DNA of 35,624 nucleotides from assembly GCA_007694165.1 (NCBI GenBank), contig RECE01000255.1, positions 1 through 35,624 of the forward strand, in the 5' to 3' direction. This stretch comes from Bacteroidota bacterium (GTDB taxonomy: Bacteria; Bacteroidota; Bacteroidia; Bacteroidales; UBA7960). Every line of letters begins with the position of its first letter. Within the stretch, counting starts at the first letter, position 1. Under the pieces are notes generated by a model that saw nothing but the letters and a program-made list of their open reading frames with translations, did not search any database and was not told where the DNA came from. Positions 7,786-17,200 of this stretch are shown in pieces. The translations under genes were made by a program, and so were the position numbers.

Positions 7786-8240
7786 TTGGAAATTTTTGTT
7801 TCAATTTTGTCAATATTGACCTTGTATATTGCTACATTGTTAATTGCCGGGGCATTGTATTCAAAATCCATCCCGGTATATTTCTTCATAATGATATTCA
7901 TGATTTTCAACTTCTCATCAAAATCCTCTACAAACTCAACCTTACCGAATGCCAGCACGCTTCTGTAGCGCATGCCATAGCTGCAGGCTACCTGCTCATG
8001 ACGGTGAAACAGCAAATGGTCTGTGCTGAAATTAACGCATACCTGCGGGTTGTTTTTCAAAATCTCCATTTTTTTTCCAAATGGTGCAGAGTGCAGGTAT
8101 ATGGTTTCATTTTCGTATCCAAAGTTAAAAGGGAGTACATAAGGCATGTTGTTTTCATCAATCATACCCATATAACATGCTTCGCATTTGTCAATTACCT
8201 GTTTTGCGTTTTTATGGTCGGTATAGAGTGTATTGGGCAT
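7779..8240 (-). CDS. PNPOx-like FMN-binding protein (NimA/DUF-type split barrel)
   Basis: 153 residues with the split-beta-barrel pattern of the pyridoxamine 5'-phosphate oxidase superfamily: CEACYMGMIDENNMPYVLPF at the start, then ETIYLHSAPFGKKMEIL, NPQVCVNF and YRSVLAFGKVEFVED. This arrangement, with a His in the first third and the HSA-x-x-GKK stretch, is typical of the NimA-related branch of flavin reductases. True PdxH enzymes are longer and have a different C-terminus, so pyridoxal synthesis is unlikely. The function is inferred to be an FMN-dependent reductase of unknown substrate. A TAGTTTTG element upstream gives it its own promoter. Confidence 0.88.
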   Translation of the reverse strand: MPNTLYTDHKNAKQVIDKCEACYMGMIDENNMPYVLPFNFGYENETIYLHSAPFGKKMEILKNNPQVCVNFSTDHLLFHRHEQVACSYGMRYRSVLAFGKVEFVEDFDEKLKIMNIIMKKYTGMDFEYNAPAINNVAIYKVNIDKIETKISNY

Positions 8241-8269
8241 TGTTTCAGAATTAATGGTTTATACTATGA

Positions 8270-8277
8270 CAAAACTA
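8270..8277 (-). promoter_or_regulatory. Promoter -7 element of the PNPOx-like gene
   Basis: TAGTTTTG on the minus strand (plus CAAAACTA) fits TAnnTTTG and lies about 30 bases upstream of the ATG at 8240. No TTTG -33 at the normal distance. Confidence 0.45.
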
Positions 8278-8417
8278 AGGATTTTTTGGTTATTAAGTTA
8301 TTGGGTTAACAGATTATTAGATTGATGTGCAAGCTGAACCTGACGGTGATTGGCAAAAGTCTACGGGTTTATTCATACTTGCAAAATTCCTGGCTTTCCG
8401 GAAAACAGAAAAAAATC

Positions 8418-8448
8418 TTTGGTCTGATTTAAAAAACTGCTATCATTG
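8418..8448 (+). promoter_or_regulatory. Promoter of the ParA-family gene
   Basis: TTTG at 8418-8421, then 19 bases, then TATCATTG at 8441-8448, one base away from TAnnTTTG. Both boxes and the 19-base spacing fit the Bacteroidota housekeeping-sigma promoter. Transcription would start near 8452, downstream of a possible TTG start at 8446, which supports the ATG at 8488 as the true start. Confidence 0.6.
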
Positions 8449-8487
8449 CAGTCTGTTAATCAGAACCAAAGGATAAATACTCGTAAT

Positions 8488-9237
8488 ATGGGAAAAATTA
8501 TTGCCATCAGCAACCACAAAGGGGGTGTAGGAAAAACCACATCTGCCATCAATATAGGGGCAGGTCTTGCCCTGAAAGGGAAAAAAGTGATGCTTATAGA
8601 TATGGATCCCCAGGCCAATATGAGCCAAAGCCTTGGTGTTCATGAGCCTGAAACGGGTATTTATGAGGCAATGAAAGGGATTGCGGCTTTACAGACGGTA
8701 AAAATCAGGAAAAACCTTTTCCTGGCACCTGCCTCTGCAGGCCTTGGCGGTGCTGAGCTTGAGCTTGCTTCGGAAGCAGGACGCGAGTTTATCCTTAAAG
8801 AGTTACTGGCGCCTGTTGAAAACGAATATGACTTTATACTGATAGATTGCCCTCCATCGCTGGGATTGCTCACCATCAATGCTTTTACAGCAGCCCATGA
8901 AGTCTATATCCCTATGCAGGCACAGTTTCTTGCACTTCAGGGGATTGGAAACCTTCTGGGATTGGTAGATAAAATTAAAAGCCGCCTCAATGCCGGACTG
9001 GAAATAACCGGAATCTTTATTACCCAGTTCGACAGACGAAAGGTTTTGAACCGGTATGTCATGGAAACCCTTGAATCGCATTTTGGCGAAAAAGTATTCA
9101 AAACCAAAATAAGAAACAATATAGCGCTTGCTGAAGCCCCAAACGAGGGGTGCGATATTTTCAGCTACCAGCCTTCAAGCAATGGCGCTTTTGACTATCA
9201 GCAACTGGTTAAAGAAGTGCTCAAACGGAATAGTTAA
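8488..9237 (+). CDS. ParA/Soj-family ATPase, orphan
   Basis: 249 residues from the ATG at 8488; a TTG 42 bases upstream is less likely. The deviant Walker A motif KGGVGKTT (11-18) directly follows ISNH. DMDPQAN is the A' region and LIDCPPSLGLLT with Asp120 is Walker B. This is the MinD/ParA class of dimerising ATPases that move chromosomes, plasmids or protein complexes on DNA or membranes. There is no N-terminal helix-turn-helix of the plasmid ParA Ia type. No ParB follows: the next gene is a convergent kinase 9 bases away. It therefore stands alone, and whether it is the chromosome-segregation ParA or a cargo-positioning relative cannot be decided here. Confidence 0.93.
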   Translation: MGKIIAISNHKGGVGKTTSAINIGAGLALKGKKVMLIDMDPQANMSQSLGVHEPETGIYEAMKGIAALQTVKIRKNLFLAPASAGLGGAELELASEAGREFILKELLAPVENEYDFILIDCPPSLGLLTINAFTAAHEVYIPMQAQFLALQGIGNLLGLVDKIKSRLNAGLEITGIFITQFDRRKVLNRYVMETLESHFGEKVFKTKIRNNIALAEAPNEGCDIFSYQPSSNGAFDYQQLVKEVLKRNS

Positions 9238-9245
9238 AAAACAGC

Positions 9246-11330
9246 TTACTGTCCGTTGTTTTTTCTTTCCAGTATACCCAGGTCGAGAAGCTCAGAGGTA
9301 AGCTTGTTTAGGGTCAGGGGCTTTGTGATGTAAGCGTCAAATCCTTCCTTAAGATACTTGCCCTTATCCCCGGCCATGGCATTGGCAGTAATAGCGATTA
9401 TAGGTGGTAAATTGTTGTGTTTTTTTCTCAGCTCTTTCATGGCGGTTATGCCATCCATCAAAGGCATCATAATGTCCATTAATACAACTTCATGTTTTTG
9501 AGGATTGAATTTTTCCAATGCCTCAATACCGTTAAAAGCAGTGTCAATTTTGCAATTGGCTGTTTGAAGCATTAATGATATCACCTGCAGGTTTACCTTT
9601 TTGTCATCTACCAGTAAAACATTTAAGCCCAGCTGTACATCGACGCTGCCATTGAGTTCTGTTATTATTTTTGATTCAGCATTGGATTCCCTGCAGGGAA
9701 TATGGAACCAGAAATGGCTTCCCTGGCCCACGGTGCTTTGCACTCCGATGGTTCCTCCCATGAGAGAGATAAGCTGCTTACAGATGTACAATCCCAGCCC
9801 TGTACCATCAGCAGGTTGCAAAAGTGAAGTGTCTATCTGCTGGTATTTCTGAAACAGCCTTTCCTGATCTGATTCTGATATCCCTATTCCGGTATCAGAA
9901 ACTGTTACCTTCAATTGGGTGTTGTGACTGTGATCTTGAACCTTTTCTGCATTGATAGAAATGGAGCCATTCCTGGTAAATTTGATAGCATTGTTGAGAA
10001 GATTCATTAGTATTTGTTCCAGCCTGACTTTATCTGCATTGATGTATTTGGGCAACTCCGGGTCTATATAGATTTGAATTTTATTGTTGTTATTGAGTAG
10101 TCCCGGGTGGGCCAGCGTTTTGATTTTGTCAATGAGTTCGTCAATCCTGAAACTTTCGTTTTTCAGCACCAGTTTCCCTGCCTCAATTTTGGAAATATCC
10201 AGGATGTCATTAATTAATGTAAGAAGTATTTTTGATGAGTCTTTGATGATGCAAAGGTACTCGGACTGTTGCGTGGTAAGCTCTGTTTTTGAGAGTACAT
10301 CGCTCATTCCCATTATCCCTGTAACGGGAGTTCTTATTTCGTGACTCATATTGGCCAGGAAGAGGTTTTTGGATTCTGATGCTTTACGGGCAACCTCAGC
10401 CTGTTGTTTGAGCAATACTGTTTTTTTGTGTTCGGTGATATCTCTATAAAGGCTTACACGATATGTTTTTTGCCTGATTTTAATGGTTTGGGAGGTGATA
10501 TCGAAATATTTTAATTCTTTGTTTTTACAAATCAAAGGGATGTCATCGGCAATGGTTCTTGCACCATCGGCTTCTTCTGTGATTCGTTGCATGGAAACTT
10601 CAAAATCTTCACAAGGCAGCAAATCAGTAATCCATAGTTGCTGCATTTCTTCTTTGGAATAGCCAAGAATATGGCATATTCGCTGGTTGATCATGAAGAA
10701 TTCTTGTTTTTCCCAGTCTTCAATAATGATTCCGTCGCCGGCTTTCTCAAAGATGGTTTCAAAACGTTGTTTTATTTCACTTATCTCCTTGTTGGCTTCT
10801 GAAAGTTCAATATTGAGCTGGCACAATTCCCGGGTTCTTTTATTGACAAGTTTTTCAAGGGTAGCATTTTTTTCTTTGATTTCAGAAAGGGGATATGATT
10901 CACCTGTTTTTAAAGAGACCTCACCCCTGGAAAGGTGAATATGAGCTATTAACCATCCCTTTGCTGTTTTTTCCCAAAACATTGAGAACCTGCAGCCCTT
11001 TGTCTTATGGGGCATATTGCTGATGATGGTGCTTGTATCAAAGCTTGAAACAAGAACACCATGATTGGGAGTCATTACCGTTACTTTCAGCTGTTTTTCG
11101 GTATAGGAAAGCGGATAAGGGCATTGCTCCATATCCCTTTTAAATATCTCAACTACAGAGTTGTACTCAAGGGTTAATTCATCTTCACCAGAGCCAATAT
11201 TGGTAATGTTGGGTGAGAATAACTGCACGATTGAAGCAATATCCCGTTTTTGTGTGTAATAGTCAATAAAAGCATGATACGAATCAATGATCTCCTGTTT
11301 GGTTTTCGTCATACTGAATGAATCCTGCAT
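9246..11330 (-). CDS. Cytoplasmic hybrid histidine kinase: SnoaL-like + PAS + HisKA + HATPase + REC
   Basis: 694 residues with no signal peptide or membrane segment. Residues about 8-145 read as a SnoaL/DUF4440-like cone fold (YHAFIDYYTQKRDIASIVQLF; FSMFWEKTAKGWLIAHIHLS), known as a ligand-binding or calcium/calmodulin-kinase-association fold. A coiled coil (about 150-190) leads to a PAS domain (EKAGDGIIIEDWEKQEFFMINQRICHILGYS is its start region). HisKA follows with phospho-acceptor His330 (MSHEIRTPVTG), then HATPase_c (N box NLLNNAIKF, G boxes DTGIGIS and GTGLGLYIC), and REC with phospho-acceptor Asp619 (VLMDIMMPLMDG). No output domain is present, so it must pass phosphate to an HPt or regulator encoded elsewhere. 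It is divergent from the secreted glycosidase-like gene at 11693. Start could also be Met7. Confidence 0.92.
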   Translation of the reverse strand: MQDSFSMTKTKQEIIDSYHAFIDYYTQKRDIASIVQLFSPNITNIGSGEDELTLEYNSVVEIFKRDMEQCPYPLSYTEKQLKVTVMTPNHGVLVSSFDTSTIISNMPHKTKGCRFSMFWEKTAKGWLIAHIHLSRGEVSLKTGESYPLSEIKEKNATLEKLVNKRTRELCQLNIELSEANKEISEIKQRFETIFEKAGDGIIIEDWEKQEFFMINQRICHILGYSKEEMQQLWITDLLPCEDFEVSMQRITEEADGARTIADDIPLICKNKELKYFDITSQTIKIRQKTYRVSLYRDITEHKKTVLLKQQAEVARKASESKNLFLANMSHEIRTPVTGIMGMSDVLSKTELTTQQSEYLCIIKDSSKILLTLINDILDISKIEAGKLVLKNESFRIDELIDKIKTLAHPGLLNNNNKIQIYIDPELPKYINADKVRLEQILMNLLNNAIKFTRNGSISINAEKVQDHSHNTQLKVTVSDTGIGISESDQERLFQKYQQIDTSLLQPADGTGLGLYICKQLISLMGGTIGVQSTVGQGSHFWFHIPCRESNAESKIITELNGSVDVQLGLNVLLVDDKKVNLQVISLMLQTANCKIDTAFNGIEALEKFNPQKHEVVLMDIMMPLMDGITAMKELRKKHNNLPPIIAITANAMAGDKGKYLKEGFDAYITKPLTLNKLTSELLDLGILERKNNGQ

Positions 11331-11500
11331 GGCATTTTGGTGGCTTTGGTTTGGAAAAATAATGGTCTGCGGTCCTGTTTATTGCTCTGTAATCAAAATC
11401 TACCCCTTAACCTGCAATATTAATTGTTTTTTTGAATAGAACAGAAAGGTTTTTTTATTTTTTTTGTTAATTCTTTTGCAAAATCATACCCATTAGCACT

Positions 11501-11680
11501 ATGACAAAGCAATTGGCTTGTTGCAAAGAGGATTTACCAATGATGCTATTGTATGTGTACTCACGGAATGTGAAAAAAATCAGGCAATTTATAGATTTGT
11601 TTTATTCTTTAGGTTTCTTTCAACTATCTTTATCTGTTCTGATTAAAGCAATTGTTTTTCCCCAAATCTGTGTATTATAA
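11501..11680 (+). CDS. Possible small hydrophobic protein (doubtful)
   Basis: ATG-to-TAA frame of 59 codons ending 12 bases before the ATG of the glycosidase-like gene. The product would start MTKQLACCKEDLPMM, with a basic stretch (VKKIRQF) followed by a hydrophobic C-terminal half (LFYSLGFFQLSLSVLIKAIVF) that could span a membrane. There is no family match that I recognise and codon use is AT-driven. The only promoter element found for the downstream gene lies inside this frame, which argues against it being real. Listed because its position and length are just beyond chance. Confidence 0.18.
   Translation: MTKQLACCKEDLPMMLLYVYSRNVKKIRQFIDLFYSLGFFQLSLSVLIKAIVFPQICVL
11592..11599 (+). promoter_or_regulatory. 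Candidate -7 element for the secreted glycosidase-like gene
   Basis: TAGATTTG matches TAnnTTTG. It would give a leader of about 90 bases before the ATG at 11693. No TTTG was seen 19-21 bases upstream. Confidence 0.35.
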
Positions 11681-11692
11681 AAGCCTGTAAAA

Positions 11693-14266
11693 ATGCAAAT
11701 TTCTACTTCGATTTCCCGGATTTTGATCCTTATGGTTATTATTTTGAGCAACATACGAATCTATGCCGGTTGCGGTCCTGAGAATCCTGTTCCCTTTAGT
11801 ACCAATACAACCCACCTTACCATCTGGAGCGGCCAGGATTATGAGCCCATATTTTTAAAAGGGATGAATCTTGGGGTTTCATTGCCGGGGAAATTTCCCG
11901 GTGAGCTTGAAGTAAGCCGTGAGCAATACGGGAGGTGGTTACAGATGATTAACGATGCCGGTTTTAACAATGTGAGGCTTTATACATTGCATTATCCTGA
12001 TTTTTATGAGGTGCTGGATTCGTTCAACCTGGCCAACAAGCATAATCCATTGTTCTTTTTCCAGGGAGTATGGCTGGAGGAAGAACTGGAAGGCTATGAA
12101 GAGGACCTGTATTTCCTTACCGAATCTTTTTTGCAGGAGATCGAAGAAAACGTGGACTGTGTTCATGGCAACCGTACCATAGCACAACGCCCGGGCAAGG
12201 CCTGGGGCAACTATACTGCCGATGTTTCCCGTTGGAATATGGGCTATATTATTGGCCGGGAAGTACATCCCGGGGAAGTACTCTATACCAATTATCTTCA
12301 TGCCGGCGACAATGCTTTTTCAGGACAGCACTTTGCCATTGAGGATGCTTCCCCCACTGAAAGCTGGGTTGTTTCCAAACTCGATCACCTGGTGAGCTAT
12401 GAGTTTGCCAATTACGCCACACAGCGACCCATAAGCTTCAGCAGCTGGCCTACCCTTGACCCCATCGATCATCCCGAAGAATGGAACCCCTGGGAAGACA
12501 CCATCTCTATTGATATGAGCAAATTGCAGCTACATGATGCTCCCGCTGGGTATTTTGCCAGCTATCATGCCTATCCCTATTATCCTGACTATATCAGTTA
12601 TGACCCCAATTACATTGGATTTTCAGACGATTATGGCCCCAACAGCTATTTAGGGTATCTTACTTTTCTGAAAGAACACTACAATCAATTTCCCTTGATA
12701 ATTGCTGAGTATGGTGTGCCCTCCAGCTGGGGGAAAGCGCATTACGCAACCAGTGGAATGCATCATGGAGGTTTTGACCATTACGGGCAGGGTGAAGCCA
12801 ACATCAGAATGCTCAAAACCATGGAATCTGCCATGTGTGGCGGTGGAATGCAGTTTGCCTGGATGGATGAATGGTTCAAACGTACATGGGTGACGGATCA
12901 TATTGATTATCTTATGGACAGGAGAGTGCTGTGGCATAATGTTACTGCAGCAGAACAAAATTATGGACTCATTGGTTTCCAGCGGCCATTGGCTCTCAAC
13001 CTGCTGGAAGAGTTTTGTGATGATTGCTTTATTGAAAGGATAGAAGCTGCGGCAGATTTTGACTTTTTCCATATCCACCTGCAGATGAAAGAAATGCTGG
13101 GTCCTCTTGAAGAGTTATGGATTTCGCTTGATACATACGATGCAACACTGGGAGAATCCATCCTTCCCTCGGGGCATGTGGTTGAAAACAGGGCTGAGTT
13201 TGTTCTTCATATTACCAATCATTCGGCAAAATTGTATGTAACGGAGGCCTATGACCTTTATGGGATTTTTCACGGAGTTTCTGCCCCGGAGCAGCTATAC
13301 CACTCCATCCCCACCGACGGTGCTCCGTGGCGACTGGTAAGGTGGAAAATCAATGAGTTTGATCAGGATATCCAATACATTGGCAACCTGCAGGTAAACT
13401 TTGGTTTTTTGCCGGAAAACTCCAAAGATGCCGTAACCATTTTTACGGATAAAATCCACATCCGCATCCCATGGTCATTGTTGCATTTTGTTGATCCCAG
13501 TGAGTATGTGGTTTTTCATAATTATCAAGATGTCCCCGGATGGCAGGACACCATATCCGATGGCATTGCCCTCTCGGTTTTTTACCAGGATGAAGAATTT
13601 GCTCCGACCGACAGGTTCTTGTGGGAAAACTGGAATCATGCCCTTGAAGCCGAAGAATACATTAAAGGCAGCTATTGGGTAATGAAGGACCGGCTGCATG
13701 AATTCAACAACAGGGCCATTGCCGTATGTGATTCCTTTTTACTTTTCCTGGATGGGGAACCTGCCTGGGTGGATGCTGATAGCGGCGTGCTGGCCAATGA
13801 TTTTGATTTGGATGGATATTTTATGCAGGCCCTGGTGCTTGATCCGCCCGCACACGGAAGCGTGCAGCTCAATCTCGATGGTTCATTTACCTATCGCTTT
13901 AATGGTGGAAGTCAGCTTTATGATAGTTTTACTTATACTGTTTTTGATGGGTATAGCTTGTCAGCACCTGCCATAGCGCACATATACCTTGATCACGGAA
14001 CTTTTGTTGCTGAATTACCCGACCAGGCAATTAAGGAGGATAATGTGATAGTTTATCCAAATCCCGTCCGTGATATCCTCACTGTCAGAATGAATGCCTC
14101 TATGGATTACATTTATCTTTTTGATTCCATGGGACAGATGTTATTGCGTGAAACTGCCTCTGGATCTGAGTATAAGCTTAATGTATCGGGTTATGCACCG
14201 GGCACTTACCTGTTAAAAGTGCAGTCTGGTAACAATAAGCAGGTCCGGAAAATTAGTGTTTTCTGA
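11693..14266 (+). CDS. Secreted glycoside-hydrolase-like protein (clan GH-A fold) with cadherin-like domain and type IX sorting tail
   Basis: 857 residues. An N-terminal signal peptide (about 1-25, ending near IYAG) is followed by a (beta/alpha)8-type region of about 30-430: PIFLKGMNLGVSLPG and AGFNNVRLYTLHYPDFYEVL are typical first and second strands of GH5/GH2-like enzymes, and FPLIIAEYGVPSSWG places a candidate nucleophile at Glu339 on strand 7. The strand-4 position has GREVHPGE (Glu190) rather than the usual Asn-Glu, so the acid/base is uncertain. After a beta-rich middle, residues about 680-770 form a bacterial cadherin/Big-like domain (VLANDFDLDG ... GSFTYRF ... DSFTYTVFDG). The last 73 residues are a Por_Secre_tail/type A sorting domain (VYPNPVRDILTV ... 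PGTYLLKV). It should cross the outer membrane by T9SS. The substrate is unknown. Confidence 0.85.
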   Translation: MQISTSISRILILMVIILSNIRIYAGCGPENPVPFSTNTTHLTIWSGQDYEPIFLKGMNLGVSLPGKFPGELEVSREQYGRWLQMINDAGFNNVRLYTLHYPDFYEVLDSFNLANKHNPLFFFQGVWLEEELEGYEEDLYFLTESFLQEIEENVDCVHGNRTIAQRPGKAWGNYTADVSRWNMGYIIGREVHPGEVLYTNYLHAGDNAFSGQHFAIEDASPTESWVVSKLDHLVSYEFANYATQRPISFSSWPTLDPIDHPEEWNPWEDTISIDMSKLQLHDAPAGYFASYHAYPYYPDYISYDPNYIGFSDDYGPNSYLGYLTFLKEHYNQFPLIIAEYGVPSSWGKAHYATSGMHHGGFDHYGQGEANIRMLKTMESAMCGGGMQFAWMDEWFKRTWVTDHIDYLMDRRVLWHNVTAAEQNYGLIGFQRPLALNLLEEFCDDCFIERIEAAADFDFFHIHLQMKEMLGPLEELWISLDTYDATLGESILPSGHVVENRAEFVLHITNHSAKLYVTEAYDLYGIFHGVSAPEQLYHSIPTDGAPWRLVRWKINEFDQDIQYIGNLQVNFGFLPENSKDAVTIFTDKIHIRIPWSLLHFVDPSEYVVFHNYQDVPGWQDTISDGIALSVFYQDEEFAPTDRFLWENWNHALEAEEYIKGSYWVMKDRLHEFNNRAIAVCDSFLLFLDGEPAWVDADSGVLANDFDLDGYFMQALVLDPPAHGSVQLNLDGSFTYRFNGGSQLYDSFTYTVFDGYSLSAPAIAHIYLDHGTFVAELPDQAIKEDNVIVYPNPVRDILTVRMNASMDYIYLFDSMGQMLLRETASGSEYKLNVSGYAPGTYLLKVQSGNNKQVRKISVF

Positions 14267-14275
14267 AGCATTGGC

Positions 14276-17200
14276 TTATTTTGCATCTTTAATGGCGCTA
14301 ACAAATCTCTGAATAGACTCCCTGAGAAACTCAATGATTTTTTCATGGGGAATGGTGGGATGCTTCAGGTTTTCCGAGAGTGCCTCACACGTTTTGGAAA
14401 TCTGCATTGCACCCATGCTCCTGGCTATGTTTTGCAGTGTATTTAAATAATCCATAGCCTTGTTGTCTTCTTTTTCCAGTTCCGATTCAATGTTGCTTAC
14501 CAGTTCTAAGGCATCAGCATAAAAGGAAGAGAATAGCTCCTGGAGCACCATGCTGTTATTTTCTGACTGAGCCTTTATTATATCAAGACTGTGCCTTTCA
14601 AATACCAGTTCTTTTGTTAGCTTATCAATAAGCTGAACAGAATATTTTCCGGGTGTTTTTTTCTGCGTTTCACGTTTTTCGGACCAGTAAAGCAGCTTTT
14701 TGTATAACTCATCTGATTTGGCAGGTTTAACGATATAGTCGTCGAGTCCGCTGCGAAGAAATCCTTCTACCTCAGAAGTGAAAACATTGGCACTGAGCCC
14801 AATGATAATTTTATATTCCGGGTGTTTGCTGCGGATTATTTTGGTGGCTGTTACACCATCCATGACTGGCATTTGAATATCCATAAGAATAATCTGGAAA
14901 GCCGCAGAGATGTCAGGATCATTTTTTTTGTGATTTTCAATCAGGCTTATCGCTTGCTGACCATCAGAGGCTATGGTAACAGCACATCCCATAGACTCCA
15001 GCATAAGCTTGAATACTTTCTGGTTTACCACCTTGTCTTCAACAAGCAGCACATGGATGCCAAGAGGCTTTTTTTTGCCAACTTCATGTTTCTGTATGAA
15101 GTTCTTTACTTTTTCAAGCTCGGAAATTTCAGCAGGTAAAGTAACCCAAAACAATGCCCCTTTCTCTTTATTGCTGATAATGCCAATTTCTCCCCCCATA
15201 AGCTCCATGATTCTCTGGCTGATGGTAAGTCCAAGGCCGGTACCTTCCTGTGAGCGGGTAAGGGAAGAATCAATCTGGGTAAAAGGTGTAAAAAGCCTTT
15301 CCTGTTCTTGCTCTGTCAGGCCAATGCCTGTATCCTGCACTTCAATCCTAAGATTCACTGTGTCATTGGTAATTTTATCGGGCAAAATCCGCAGGGTGAC
15401 CACGCCGGAAGGAGTAAACTTGATAGCGTTTGACAGAAGATTTGACAATACCTGGTTGAGTCTGATGGGGTCAATGTTAAGATACTCCGGTATTGACTCA
15501 TCCACAAAAAGAACAAACTCCAGTTGTTTCTGCTTTACCAGTGCAGCGAAAATTTTGGCTGCTTCCTCTGCAAATCTTCGGATGTTTACGGGTGTCGGAT
15601 TGATGGATAGTTTCCCTGCTTCAATTTTGGAAAAATCGAGAATATCATTGATAATATTGAGTAGCGAATCGGCTGAAGATTTGATGGTTTGAACATAGTC
15701 CAGCTGCGTATGATCAAGGGTAGTTTTCATCAGAAACTCAATCATTCCCACAATCCCATTCATGGGTGTGCGGATTTCATGGCTCATGTTGGCCAGAAAC
15801 TGCTGTTTTATCTCTGCTGATTTTTGGGCAATAGAAATGTTCTTTTTCAATTCCCGGCTTTGATGCTCCAGCGATACGTCTCTGCTGGTGAGCACAATGG
15901 CATTGATTAGGGGATTTCTGAGATGGTTGGTGGCTATTGTTTCTATGTTTTTATACCCTGAAGTGTTGTGACTGAACCGATGATGGATATGTAAGGGTTC
16001 GTTACCTGACTGCACCAGTTTTTCCAACTTCTGCAAAAAGAGTGTTCTTTCCTCCGGGTGAATATATTGGGAAAAGTGATTGCCCGTTACCTCAATATTT
16101 GAAAATCCTGTCAGGCTATTGATGGCATCCGTGCAATAGCTTATTACCCCGTTTTTATCCAGCAGGGTTATGAGATCATAGCTGTTTTCCAGCAAAGTCT
16201 TGAACCTTTGCTCGTTTTCCTGCACCTGTTGTTCGACAATTCGTTGTCGGGTAATATCCCTGATAAAAGCGCCAAGACCTATCTGATTATTGTTGTAATA
16301 AACAGGGAATTTACGTGTTTCGAATATGAATCCATCATTTTCTCTTTCGTAAATAACAGGCAAATTCTCTTGGATTACTTTCATGTCCATTTCCTGCTCC
16401 TCCCGGGCAATGGATTCCGGGGCAAATTCATGATCTGTTTTTTCGATTATTTGTGCAGGTGTGAGATGGTAGAAATCGGCAAAAGCTTTATTTACCATAA
16501 GATACCTGAGGTTTTGATCCTTTAGAATGGCAAAATCAGAAGCGCCATCAATAAAACTCAAAAACTGCTTCTGATTTTCCTCCAGATTTTCTTTCAGATT
16601 TACCGTTTGTTGCAGCGTTTGCCTCACCTCCTCTTCACTTGAACGAAGCTCTTCGTTCATAGACTGTTCGTTTTTGAGCATTTGTGCAATCTCGTATTCC
16701 TGCTTTTTCCTTTGTGTAATGTCCTGCAAATTGATAATGTAATACTGTAGCTTATCGCGATGGTTTTTTACCGCCGTAATGTCAATCATAACAGGAAAAC
16801 GGGAATTATCCCGACGCTCATGAACTGACTCAAGAACATATTGTTCCAATCGGTCTGCTTTGTCAAATATTTCAATGGTATCTTCGGGAGCGTCCGGAGA
16901 GCGCAGGTCTGAAATTGTTTTTCCCTTCAACTCTTCCGGCTGATATCCGTGAATTCTGGCAAATACAGGGTTCATAAGCTCAATTTTCTTGCTTTGATGG
17001 TTTACTACACATACCCCCATTAAGGTGTTTCTGAATATTTCCTCCCATCTGAGCAAGGAAAACTCAGTGTCTTTTCGATGCTGAATATTGCTGATTGAGC
17101 CAATATGTCGGAAGATCTCGTTGTTCTTATCTCTTTGAGCAAAGGTTTTGACTTCAGTCCAGAAGTAGGTTCCGTTTTTTCTTTTTAACCTCATCTCCAG

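Larger units (their letters stand above)
11331..11692. other. Divergent intergenic region between kinase and secreted glycosidase-like gene
   Basis: 362 AT-rich bases. It contains one TAnnTTTG element (11592-11599, plus strand) and a 59-codon open frame at 11501-11680, described separately. On the minus side, TAGATTTTG near 11397-11405 is one base too long to fit the consensus. No hairpin terminator, riboswitch or RNA gene was recognised. Confidence 0.6.

Noticed and set aside
8446-8487. TTG start 14 codons upstream of the ParA ATG
   Set aside because: It lies within or next to the predicted promoter and start of transcription, and the ParA fold begins right at the ATG at 8488.
14973-15692. 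Plus-strand open frame of 239 codons inside the giant kinase gene
   Set aside because: It is antisense to the HATPase/REC coding region, Ser-rich and without any domain, and is explained by codon bias of the real gene on the other strand.
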